A stretch of 7,902 nt of DNA from Chloroflexota bacterium (GTDB lineage: Bacteria > Chloroflexota > Anaerolineae > Ardenticatenales > Ardenticatenaceae): positions 1-7,902 of the forward strand of contig DOUV01001071.1 in assembly GCA_003520455.1 (NCBI GenBank). Direction: 5' to 3'. The notes under the pieces are model-generated. The model ran no database searches, had not been told where the DNA came from, and saw only the letters and a list, made by a program, of their open reading frames with translations. Position numbers and translations under genes: made by a program. The stretch's first letter is position 1; the number at the start of each line of letters is the position of its first letter. Of this stretch, positions 1 to 6,099 are shown piece by piece.

Positions 1-274
1 ACCGTAGTCGCAGAAAGCCCAATCCAAACGGTATGGCCAGGCTGGCCGATGGTGGCGCCTCGCGCCGTGAAGTTAAATAATTGGGAAACCAGTGCTGTGG
101 CTGGCCATGGGCGACCCAATGGACAGCTTTCAGCCGAGCTGCACCGCTAGATCGAGACGAGCTTCGCGCCGAATCCAGCTTTCAAAATCGCCGCGATCAT
201 GCCCCCCGCACAGCGACGTCGGCTCGGCATGGAGTGTTGGGTGGTGCTCGTCGCAGGGCTTCCTCACGCGGTAC
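1..274. other. Unassigned stretch downstream of the toxin gene
   Basis: I recognise no gene here. The plus strand is open from position 1 to a TAG near 150 in one frame and to a TAA near 86 in another, so the tail of a plus-strand gene entering from the left is possible, but neither tail resembles a family I know. A minus-strand reading (360-130) overlaps the toxin gene out of frame and looks like a shadow. I see no strong hairpin followed by a T-run that would mark the end of the toxin-antitoxin transcript. Confidence 0.4.
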
Positions 275-607
275 TCACATAAGTTCGAGGAGACCGACGG
301 TTGGATCGTTGGCGAAGGCCTCAATCGCGGCCAACCCGTTCCGCACCGTGCGCTCGACATCGTTGGTGGTACAGTTGCCCAAGCGCAGCCAGATCACTTT
401 GGGTGGAAACCCGTGCAGCACACTCACGTCGCTGAAGTCGGAGTCTTTCGTGACGATGATGTAGTCGTTGGTTTGGGCCTATGTCCAGACGGTCAGATCG
501 GAGGCCCGATCCAAGCCCACCAGGAGGACATGGCTGGTGCTGGGATAGAGATCAGCAAGCCGGTGCACCAGCCGGGGCGAGAGGTTATGATCGAAGAGCA
601 ATCTCAT
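275..607 (-). pseudogene. DUF5615 PIN-like toxin, interrupted by an in-frame TAG
   Basis: Read from ATG at 607, the frame gives 110 codons closed by TGA at 275-277, with one TAG at codon 43 (481-479). The start, MRLLFDHNLSPRLV, is the usual DUF5615 (Mut7-C-like PIN) beginning with its first acidic residue at D6. After the stop the frame continues with the second signature, IIVTKDSDFSD (about residues 51-61), then KVIWLRLGNC near residues 74-83. Both halves are well conserved and in the same frame, so the stop is the only visible lesion; relatives usually have Tyr or another aromatic or polar residue there. The family is predicted to be a metal-dependent RNase toxin. ATG overlaps the antitoxin stop as ATGA, so the pair is translationally coupled. 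It is either a recent pseudogene or a gene read through by an amber suppressor. Confidence 0.85.
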
Positions 608-834
608 ACCTGCGTGACGAGCAGTTGCCGTTCTCGATCAGCCGCGTAGCTCAAACACGCCTGAATATCCGCTTCGGTCAGATAGGGGAAGTCCTCCAGG
701 ATCTCCTGATGGGTCATGCCAGCGGCAAGGTAGGAGAGGACATCGTAGACCGTAATGCGCATGCCCCGGATCGTTGGCTTCCCGCTCCGTTTGCCAGGCT
801 CAAGCGTGATGATCGTTTGATACGACGCACTCAT
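604..834 (-). CDS. DUF433 family antitoxin
   Basis: This 76-residue protein has the DUF433 pattern: a short beta-rich start (ITLEPGKRSGKPTIRGMRI, about 9-27) containing the signature GKPTIRGMRITV, then a helix-turn-helix-like part (VYDVLSYLAAGMTHQEILEDF) and the closing PYLTEADIQACLSYAADRE. Proteins of this family are the usual partners of DUF5615 toxins and are thought to neutralise the toxin and bind the operon promoter. The ATG at 834 is supported by a GAGGAG ribosome-binding site at 847-842, seven bases upstream. The stop overlaps the start of the toxin by four bases (ATGA). The reading frame looks intact although its partner carries a premature stop, so it may now act alone or protect against a related toxin elsewhere in the genome. 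Confidence 0.92.
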   Translation of the reverse strand: MSASYQTIITLEPGKRSGKPTIRGMRITVYDVLSYLAAGMTHQEILEDFPYLTEADIQACLSYAADRERQLLVTQV

Positions 835-841
835 AATGATT

Positions 842-906
842 CTCCTCGCCAGCGAAATGGTCGTCCAACATTCCTGGATCGCGTCTCAGTCATATCTGCC
901 ATTGTA
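842..906 (-). promoter_or_regulatory. Candidate promoter -10 and ribosome-binding site of the antitoxin gene
   Basis: On the minus strand TACAAT (906-901) is a good -10 box, about 67 bases before the antitoxin ATG. No clear -35 hexamer lies 16-19 bases upstream, so the promoter may be weak or activator-dependent. GAGGAG (847-842) is a well-placed Shine-Dalgarno site. The rest of the gap up to 1028 shows no gene. Confidence 0.35.
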
Positions 907-1028
907 CCACATTTCATTTTGGCTTTCTTCATGAAGGTGCACTGCTGGCGCCGTGGGCGACCGTAAGCTTTATCGGCTGGTGAGGGTTTCCGCTCCCGAT
1001 GGTTTATAGGTGAGCTCGAAGATCGTGA

Positions 1029-1115
1029 CAGCACCTCCAAATGCTCCGCCACCTGCCCTAGCCACCGTACGCCGGAGTCTTTGCAGGCGGGACAGGGCTT
1101 GAGGTCGGCGATCAT
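1029..1115 (-). pseudogene. hsdS: hsdS 5' fragment (type I specificity subunit), about 29 codons
   Basis: ATG at 1115 overlaps the stop of the DUF262 gene (TGATG). The first residues, LKPCPACKDSGVRWLGQVAEH, match the highly characteristic N-terminus of type I HsdS subunits, normally KPYPxYKDSGVxWLGEVPEHWEV. Similarity ends near codon 29; no target-recognition domain follows, so the gene is a stub of a protein that is normally about 400-450 residues long. The stub has also drifted: both conserved Tyr are Cys, and the Pro and Trp of the PEHW motif are Ala and Leu. The position directly after DUF262 and hsdM supports the identification. HsdS would recognise the DNA target for the methylase. Downstream in another frame (1026-970) is an 18-codon open tail that I cannot assign. 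Confidence 0.75.
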
Positions 1116-2911
1116 CACAAAGCCTCGAACCAGGTCTTGATCTTCAATGCCATGAGCCGACGGCGCTCTTCGAGAAAGTGGTCGTAGGTCGGTATCACAC
1201 CGTCGAGCATTGATTCCGGGATGCAGTTCATCCGCAAGTTGGCGTGCAGGTCGTCCGCGTCACTAATGCCGCCGTACTTTTTCTGGCCGCCTTGACACTG
1301 CTCGACCAGGTCCCTGAAGTACTTCTCGGGTGGCTTGTCGCCGATGGCGATGTTGATCTCGCTCTGGGCCAGCACGAAGTTGGCGATCTGGTTGTAACGG
1401 CCGCGTGAGAGACCCTGTGTCTTCAGGTGTTTCTTGGGGTAGACGTGGTGCACGTCGCTGCGGTTCAGCAGCAGGTCCCGCACGGTGATGTCCCGTGAGA
1501 GGAATCCCTTGTCGCCCAGCTTCGCCTGAGCCGCCTGGTAGGCCAGGAAGTACGGACTGATGGACGACGACGTGTCCATCAACTGGGGCAGCATACCGGT
1601 CCAGAAGCTATGGGGAAGCTGATTCTCGATGACCGACTCGGTGTACTCGACGAGCCCGCGCGCCTCGATCTGGCGGATGTCGAAATCGAAGATGGTTTCC
1701 GGATTGCCAGAATAGCGGCGTGTCAGGATCGACATGGCGTACCAGCGCCGCACCAGACGTTCGATCTCCGCGGCTGCCATGTCCTCCACTCGCCCCCGCA
1801 GGTAGATGATGTAAGCGAAGTTGACTGTATTGCGTCCGCCGATGAGACTGCTCGTCAGAAATCCCGCCGAGCGCAGGATCATCGTCAGGCGGTCGAAGTG
1901 TGTCTTGTTCATTAAGGCCAGGACGCCCTTCTTGAGCCTCGCGAACGATTCTTCGGCGATGGCCTCCTCGTATTGCTTGGTCTCGAAGTTGCGCCCGGAC
2001 AACAGGGCCACGAGATCCTGCAGCTTGCCGCGCCCGAACTCAGAGGTGAAGGCGACGCGCAGCATGTCGGTGTAGGTTGGGTCGTACAGGTCGTCGTTGA
2101 CGTCCTTGAGCCAGCGCATCTTGGGCATGAACTCGGACCGAGCAAACGCCGGGTCGCCTTTCTCGATGCGCGAGTAAAACTCGGGTGCCACGGCCAGATG
2201 GCAGAAGTAATCGATCGCCTTGCGCAGCGTGTTGCCGCCGAAGCTCTCGTTAACCGCGATCTTCGACATAGCGAAGTCGGCCTGGGAGAGCTCGGTGCCT
2301 GCGGAGTTCACGCGGATGAAGATCTCGGTGACCGTCTCGATGTCGAGATCTTCAGCCAGTTCGATCACGCCGACGTGGTTGTTGATGATCTTATGGAGCT
2401 TTTCGATGCTTGCAAAGACAGCATCCTGTGAGGTGCCTTGATTCTTCGAGCAGTAGGTTCCGACGAGCTGGAACATACTTGTGAATGGTGCAAAGACTTC
2501 GGCCACGTCTGGCATCCAGGCGGCATCTTTTTGGATGGCGGGGTTGGCGACCTCGAAGCGCTCCTCCTGCGGGTGGAAGGCGATGCGGATGCGGACCGTC
2601 TCGTAGTCCTTGGTCAGTACCTCGCGACCGAGTAGCGCCGCCATAAGCGCCGTAACCCTCTGTTGCCCATCGATCAGGATGCGCTTGCCGGCCGAAGGCG
2701 TACCGTCCTTGAGCTTCACCGTGGGGTTGCACCAGGCGATCAGGTAACCCACCGGGTAGCCCTGGTACAGCGAGTCGAGCAGGTTGCGAACCTTGGTCGC
2801 ATCCCACACGAAGGGGCGCTGGATCTCGGGGATGGCGATCTCGCCCGATTTGACCCACGTGAGCAGGGTCTCGATGGGGTGCGGGGTTACGGAGTACCGC
2901 TGGGTGGACAT
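1115..2911 (-). CDS. DUF262/DUF1524 protein, GmrSD-like nuclease
   Basis: An intact 598-residue protein. The N-terminal DUF262 domain (ParB/sulfiredoxin-like) is seen in [10 protein letters not shown] (27-36), [12 protein letters not shown] (44-55) and the nucleotide-binding signature [12 protein letters not shown] (78-89). The middle is helical. The C-terminal DUF1524 HNH-type nuclease is marked by [10 protein letters not shown] (487-497), with the following N511, N520 and DKPPEKYF. This is the two-domain layout of single-chain GmrSD-type proteins, type IV enzymes that cleave modified DNA using an NTP; BrxU has the same layout. ATG follows the hsdM stop by three bases, with GGAGG ten bases before it, and its TGA overlaps the hsdS ATG. 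It therefore belonged to an hsdM-DUF262-hsdS operon. Whether it attacks modified phage DNA or works with the methylase is inference. Catalytic motifs appear complete; it is the only large open gene on this strand. Confidence 0.93.
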   Translation of the reverse strand: MSTQRYSVTPHPIETLLTWVKSGEIAIPEIQRPFVWDATKVRNLLDSLYQGYPVGYLIAWCNPTVKLKDGTPSAGKRILIDGQQRVTALMAALLGREVLTKDYETVRIRIAFHPQEERFEVANPAIQKDAAWMPDVAEVFAPFTSMFQLVGTYCSKNQGTSQDAVFASIEKLHKIINNHVGVIELAEDLDIETVTEIFIRVNSAGTELSQADFAMSKIAVNESFGGNTLRKAIDYFCHLAVAPEFYSRIEKGDPAFARSEFMPKMRWLKDVNDDLYDPTYTDMLRVAFTSEFGRGKLQDLVALLSGRNFETKQYEEAIAEESFARLKKGVLALMNKTHFDRLTMILRSAGFLTSSLIGGRNTVNFAYIIYLRGRVEDMAAAEIERLVRRWYAMSILTRRYSGNPETIFDFDIRQIEARGLVEYTESVIENQLPHSFWTGMLPQLMDTSSSISPYFLAYQAAQAKLGDKGFLSRDITVRDLLLNRSDVHHVYPKKHLKTQGLSRGRYNQIANFVLAQSEINIAIGDKPPEKYFRDLVEQCQGGQKKYGGISDADDLHANLRMNCIPESMLDGVIPTYDHFLEERRRLMALKIKTWFEAL

Positions 2912-2914
2912 GGT

Positions 2915-3679
2915 TCAGGCGCCTCCTCCGATGATCTCATCCAGCAACCCCTCGGTCTTCCTCTCCAGCGCCAGGATGTCTGCGCGGATCTCCTCCAGGG
3001 TACACAGGGGCTGCGGCAGAAGCAGCGGGTGAAGTTGATCGCGTCGTCGGTCTTGACGCTATCCGGGACGTACCAGGCGTCGGGGGCGTGGGGCAGCACC
3101 TCACGACGCAAGAAGGCCTTGATGCCGCCTTCCTCCAGCAGCGGAACCTGCGCGATGTCGCGCAGGTCTCTGCAGGGCTCATACTCGACGACGGCGGGCC
3201 TGCCGTCGATGGTGGCGGCGAACAACCCGTGCAGGGGGTCCGGTGCGGTGCCCTTCTTGGGAATCTTCCGGATGACCAGCAGCGCGTCGTCCGCGCGCCC
3301 GGCGGTCTCCTTGAGTGCCTTGATCTCCTTGGCGGCATAGGCGCGGTTGGGTCGATGCCCTTGAGCCGCAGCGGCCGATGGCCGCGTTGGGGAAGATCTT
3401 CGACTGCTCGGTCTCGTCGAAGGCGAGGAAGGTGGCGCAGAGGCGCCCGATGCCCTCGTCCGACAGATCGCAGGTTTTCTTGCCCAGGTTCTTGCACAGC
3501 GGCTTGAACCACTGCGTCGCGTCGATGAGTTGCACCTTGCCCTTGCGCAGTGGTGTCTTTTGGTGAGCACCCAGATGCAGGTCGCGATGCCGGTGTTGTA
3601 GAACATGTTGAGCGGCAGCGCGACGATGGCCTCGATCCAGTCGGTCTCGATGATCCAGCGGCGGATGTCGCTCTCGCCC
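2915..3679 (-). pseudogene. hsdM: hsdM C-terminal remnant (type I methyltransferase), multiply frameshifted
   Basis: Joining three frames recovers the end of an HsdM adenine methyltransferase: [14 protein letters not shown], then [21 protein letters not shown]; after a shift near 3556, [16 protein letters not shown] and [15 protein letters not shown]; then PLRLKGIDP, and after another shift near 3350 [15 protein letters not shown] through [20 protein letters not shown]; then, after a shift near 3017, [20 protein letters not shown] ending in TGA at 2917-2915. A short stretch between FPNAAIG and RPLRLK also seems to be missing. Similarity starts abruptly at 3679, so the helical N-domain and the SAM-binding and NPPF motifs are gone. 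The product cannot methylate. It differs from the HsdM at the right end of the window, whose C-terminus belongs to another subfamily. Conserved Tyr are replaced by Cys in GIATCIW and FTRCF. Confidence 0.88.
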
Positions 3680-3754
3680 TATGGCAAGTGATGATGAGCA
3701 CATGTTCTTGACATGCTCCTACTATAACCTCCCGAGAGGGCTCAAGTTTGATGG

Positions 3755-3784
3755 TTGTCGGTTAACTTGTTACTCTACCGACAA
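3755..3784. repeat. 8-bp perfect inverted repeat, 14-base spacer
   Basis: TTGTCGGT (3755-3762) is repeated in inverted orientation as ACCGACAA (3777-3784). There is no T-run, so it is not a typical terminator. It could be an operator or a leftover end of a mobile element. It lies about 75 bp upstream of the truncated hsdM edge as the minus strand is read. Confidence 0.4.
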
Positions 3785-3806
3785 GCTTCGGTATACTCCC
3801 CGTCCT

Positions 3807-3910
3807 GGCAGATCATACCGCCTCCCATCGTCATAATCCCGGCCGGTGGGGATTCTGCCGACTCATCGCGGCATAACTACTCTGGAGGCGGATCATACTG
3901 CCTCCCGTCG
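3807..3910. repeat. Two 24-bp imperfect direct repeats, 80 bp apart
   Basis: Copies at 3807-3830 and 3887-3910 agree at 21 of 24 positions; the core is GATCATAC followed by GCCTCCC. All three differences are transitions (A/G, C/T, A/G). Each copy also has weak dyad symmetry, GGCRG...CYGCC, around ATCATA. No third copy was found in the window. Function unknown. Confidence 0.55.
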
Positions 3911-4275
3911 ACCTGATCGTCCTCACCGGCCGATCCCATCGAGTCCACGGAGCCTCACGACGGGGAGCAGTCGTGCGCGCGCAGCGACGTCCTCGCATCT
4001 CGGCCCGCCAAACAAAGAGCGGACAAGTCTCTCCACAACTCAGAGGTTGCCCACCTATCCCTATATATTCTCTTTGAGTTCCCCACCGCGGTGGTCCGTG
4101 CTCTCGCTGCGGTGGGACGGTGGTGGGTTGCGGTGCACGTCGGAGGCTCTGATGCGTCGATCCGGGGCGTCGAACCGGGCGAGGCGTCACGTTTGCGCCG
4201 GTACTCTACTGCACTCCGCCACAAACGTCAAGACGCCCCGCGCCCTAAGCTACTTTCTTCAATCAACTCGTGCGC

Positions 4276-4632
4276 TCACCCTGGTTTGGATCCAACCGCA
4301 GCGCGGCGCCCGAAGTCGAGGGGCACGGCGAGGAGCAGGCCCGTGCTGCGGTCGTTGCTCCCGCCGGTGGGAATGTGGCCCCGTGGGCCATAGGCCTGAC
4401 TCACCCAGATGGGACTTCCATGCACGGGTTGATCCCGAGTTTACTGATCGTGGCTGAAAACTGGTGCGGCATCCTGCAGCTCGCGGGTGAGCACTCGACG
4501 CACAACGGTTTCAATGTCGGTGGACAATGGGGTACGGGACCATTGCCACCCACGGCAAGGGGGCGTGGAGCGCGATTGGCGGCAACGCTTGGTGGGCGGC
4601 CCGTGCTCGCAGGAGAATCTCCCTTCTCTCAA
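4276..4632 (-). pseudogene. Possible degraded coding region, family not recognised
   Basis: On the minus strand one frame runs from about 4632 to a TAA at 4443-4441 and continues in the same frame to TGA at 4278-4276. The second part reads like real protein with GC-rich third positions: QPVHGSPIWVSQAYGPRGHI, then TGLLLAVPLDFGRRAAV. The first part includes LSTDIETVVRRVLTRELQ, a plausible helix. The frame overlaps the end of the small hypothetical gene at 4629 and has no credible start codon. I cannot name a family, and the open frame may be chance in GC-rich DNA. Confidence 0.25.
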
Positions 4633-4862
4633 GCGGTAAGGGAAAAGAGTGGTTCAGCCTCCTGCGGAACTTCAATCGGGACGAAGTACGCCGCCGGGTA
4701 CAAGTAGTCTTCTCCCGTCTCGTCAATGACGCGGAGATACGTACTCACCTCAGCCGCTTCGTCAGGCACGACTTGATATACTGTGCGAAGCTTTAAGTCG
4801 TCTTCGTACCCTTTGTTGTTGATGCATAGAACAAAACGTGGTGGAGGATTTTGAGCCATCAT
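4629..4862 (-). CDS. Small conserved hypothetical protein
   Basis: A 77-residue protein starting at ATG 4862 (or 76 residues from the adjacent ATG 4859). It begins MAQNPPPRFVLCINNKGYED and contains LRVIDETGEDYLYPAAYF followed by VPIEVPQ. The pattern xYVLCIxNxGY...LYPxxYFVxIELP is one I associate with short uncharacterised proteins of environmental bacteria; no function is known. The sequence looks intact to its TGA. The IS630 left end lies only 11 bases before the ATG, so the native promoter and ribosome-binding site have been replaced. The same frame remains open through the IS inverted repeat up to 4949, so a fusion starting inside the insertion sequence is possible. Confidence 0.7.
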   Translation of the reverse strand: MMAQNPPPRFVLCINNKGYEDDLKLRTVYQVVPDEAAEVSTYLRVIDETGEDYLYPAAYFVPIEVPQEAEPLFSLTA

Positions 4863-4874
4863 GGTTGCTAGTAC

Positions 4875-4898
4875 CTCGACAAAAAAGTTCTGATAAGT
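4875..4898 (+). repeat. IS630 left terminal inverted repeat
   Basis: A 24-bp repeat beginning CTCGACAAAAAAGTTC and ending GATAAGT, identical to the reverse complement of 6073-6096. It lies immediately inside the TA target dinucleotide plus one base. Confidence 0.95.
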
Positions 4899-4941
4899 AG
4901 ACTGAGCCCTACGCGAGCGAGCAGAAGCAGGGGAGAGCGTA

Positions 4942-5418
4942 GTGGCCAAAATCTACACGGTGGACTTGACGGCGAAAGAACACGAGCAGTTGGTAGAGCT
5001 GACACGGAAAGGGCGGCCGGGTGCTCGTAAGAGCAAGCGGACGCAGAGCTTGTTGTTGGCGCATGAGGGACAGAGTGATCGGGAGATCGCGCAGAACTTG
5101 CACACGAGTCGCCCGACGGTGCAGCGGACGCGCCAGAAGGTTGTCCTGGGTGGCGTGGAGGGTGCCCTCAATGAACGATCACGAGCGGGGCGGCTCCCCA
5201 AAATAGATGACAAGGTCGAAGCGATTTTGACGACGTTGGCGCAGAGTATGCCACCGGATGGGCGCACGCGCTGGACGCCCGCCTTGCTGGCCAATCGGCT
5301 CGTAACGCTCACGGAGTTAGACGAGATTTCAACTGAGCGCATACGCCTGGTGTTAAAAAAACGACTTGAAGCCCTGGCAGCGACAGAAATGGTGTATTCC
5401 GCGAGTCATTGGGGCTGA
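4942..5418 (+). CDS. IS630 transposase, N-terminal frame (orfA)
   Basis: A 158-codon frame from GTG 4942, preceded by the ribosome-binding site GGGGAGAG. The first about 60 residues form the DNA-binding helix-turn-helix of IS630 transposases (QSLLLAHEGQSDREIAQNLH, then RPTVQRTRQKV), followed by the linker with ALNERSRAGRLPK and the second HTH-like region (LTELDEISTERIRLVLKK). True family similarity ends at the A-run 5355-5361; the last about 18 residues before TGA are out of frame. It would bind the terminal repeats. With the second frame it makes a full transposase of about 370 residues, a normal length for the family. Confidence 0.9.
   Translation: MAKIYTVDLTAKEHEQLVELTRKGRPGARKSKRTQSLLLAHEGQSDREIAQNLHTSRPTVQRTRQKVVLGGVEGALNERSRAGRLPKIDDKVEAILTTLAQSMPPDGRTRWTPALLANRLVTLTELDEISTERIRLVLKKRLEALAATEMVYSASHWG
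5355..5361 (+). other. Run of seven A joining the two transposase frames
   Basis: The frame changes at TTAAAAAAACGAC. Continuous reading into the catalytic frame needs a +1 shift, or an mRNA one base shorter (six A) or two longer (nine A). Nine A would give the family-typical KKNxLKPW. The run is suitable for transcriptional slippage or programmed frameshifting, but a simple indel in a homopolymer explains it equally well. Confidence 0.6.
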
Positions 5419-6052
5419 GTTCGTCTGGCGGATGGAAGCGATCCTTGATCTGTACGCGGAACCCTACCACCCCACGCGGCCGCCGCTCTGCTTTGATGAG
5501 GTGCCCTACCAGCTGGTCCGGGAGATCCACCATCCCCTTCCGCTGCGCGCGGGCCAGCCCGCGCGCTACGACTATGAATATAAGCGCGAAGGAACCTGTA
5601 ACCTCTTCATGATCCTTCAGCCTTTGGCTGGCTGGCGGCATGTGGTGATCACCGCGCGACGCACCAAGCAGGGGTTTGCGCGTTGGATGCATGCCATCGT
5701 CCATGAGCATTTCCCACACGCCGAGCAGATCAGCGTCGTGCTCGACAATCTGAATACGCACACGCCCGCTGCCTTCTACGAGACCTTTCCACCGCCAGAG
5801 GCTCGTCACTGGGCGCGCAAGCTCACCTTCACCCATACGCCCAAACACAGTCGTTGGTTGAACATGGCCGAGGTCGAAATCTCGGTCTTGCTCCAACCAT
5901 GTCTCGATCGCCGCTTGGCTACCATTCCCGTCATCACCAACGAGGTCGCTGCTTGGGAGACTGACCGCAATAGGCAACAGGCAACCATCGATTGGCGCTT
6001 CACGATCGCTACCGCCCGCGACAAACTGCGCCGCCTTTATCCCTGCCACTGA
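5366..6052 (+). CDS. IS630 transposase, catalytic DDE frame (orfB)
   Basis: About 228 codons, open from 5357 after the A-run; the only start codon nearby is TTG 5366 without a ribosome-binding site, so it is probably made as a fusion with the upstream frame. It holds the RNase-H-like DDE core: first Asp in PPLCFDEVP (D44 of this frame), second in VVLDNLNTHTP (D127), and Glu in SRWLNMAEVE (E169). Also visible are the conserved ARYDYEYKREGTCNLF and CLDRRL. The triad is complete and the frame closes normally at TGA 6050-6052, only 20 bases before the right terminal repeat. If the frameshift can be passed, the enzyme should be active. Confidence 0.9.
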   Translation: MKPWQRQKWCIPRVIGAEFVWRMEAILDLYAEPYHPTRPPLCFDEVPYQLVREIHHPLPLRAGQPARYDYEYKREGTCNLFMILQPLAGWRHVVITARRTKQGFARWMHAIVHEHFPHAEQISVVLDNLNTHTPAAFYETFPPPEARHWARKLTFTHTPKHSRWLNMAEVEISVLLQPCLDRRLATIPVITNEVAAWETDRNRQQATIDWRFTIATARDKLRRLYPCH

Positions 6053-6072
6053 ACCCATCTCACTCCGTACCC

Positions 6073-6096
6073 ACTTATCAGAACTTTTTTGTCGAG
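6073..6096 (-). repeat. IS630 right terminal inverted repeat
   Basis: Exact reverse complement of the left repeat (24 of 24 bases). On the outer side it is followed by one C and then TA of the interrupted fic gene. Confidence 0.95.
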
Positions 6097-6099
6097 CTA

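Larger units (their letters stand above)
3680..4275. other. Gene-free stretch with small repeats
   Basis: I find no convincing gene. A 203-codon plus-strand frame crosses this stretch, but its product is Arg/Ser/Pro-rich, starts with GTG without a ribosome-binding site and resembles no family. Visible structures are a short imperfect hairpin at about 3696-3718, an 8-bp inverted repeat at 3755-3784, two 24-bp imperfect direct repeats at 3807 and 3887, and a 12-bp perfect palindrome CCACCGCGGTGG at 4083-4094. TATACT at 3792-3797 on the plus strand could be a -10 box, but its only -35 candidate (TTGTTA) is 19 bases away and no plus-strand gene follows. Confidence 0.5.
4874..6097 (+). mobile_element. 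IS630-family insertion sequence, complete, about 1224 bp
   Basis: The element is bounded by 24-bp perfect terminal inverted repeats (4875-4898 and 6073-6096), one unmatched outer base on each side, and TA on both flanks (4872-4873, 6098-6099), the target duplication expected for IS630/Tc1-mariner elements. Both flanks also carry CTAGTA (4868-4873 and 6097-6102). Inside are two consecutive frames of a DDE transposase. It separates the truncated fic gene on the right from the small hypothetical gene on the left. The two terminal repeats are identical, which suggests fairly recent arrival. Confidence 0.93.

Noticed and set aside
92..649. Plus-strand open frame of 185 codons
   Set aside because: Antisense to the toxin and the end of the antitoxin gene; no family features.
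831..1118. A single 95-residue minus-strand protein starting at GTG 1118
   Set aside because: Only its first about 29 residues (from ATG 1115) resemble a protein, HsdS; the rest is non-coding DNA up to the antitoxin ribosome-binding site.
3708..3728. Strong plus-strand promoter TTGACA/TATAAC
   Set aside because: The hexamers are only 9 bases apart and no plus-strand gene follows.
3807..3910. CRISPR array
   Set aside because: Only two imperfect repeats, a spacer of 56 bases and no third unit or cas gene.
3846..4457. Plus-strand open frame of 203 codons
   Set aside because: GTG start without a ribosome-binding site, Arg/Ser/Pro-rich product, no recognisable domain; chance frame in GC-rich DNA.
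5309..6058. Minus-strand open frame of 249 codons inside the IS
   Set aside because: Exactly antisense to the DDE transposase frame; the plus-strand reading has the catalytic residues.
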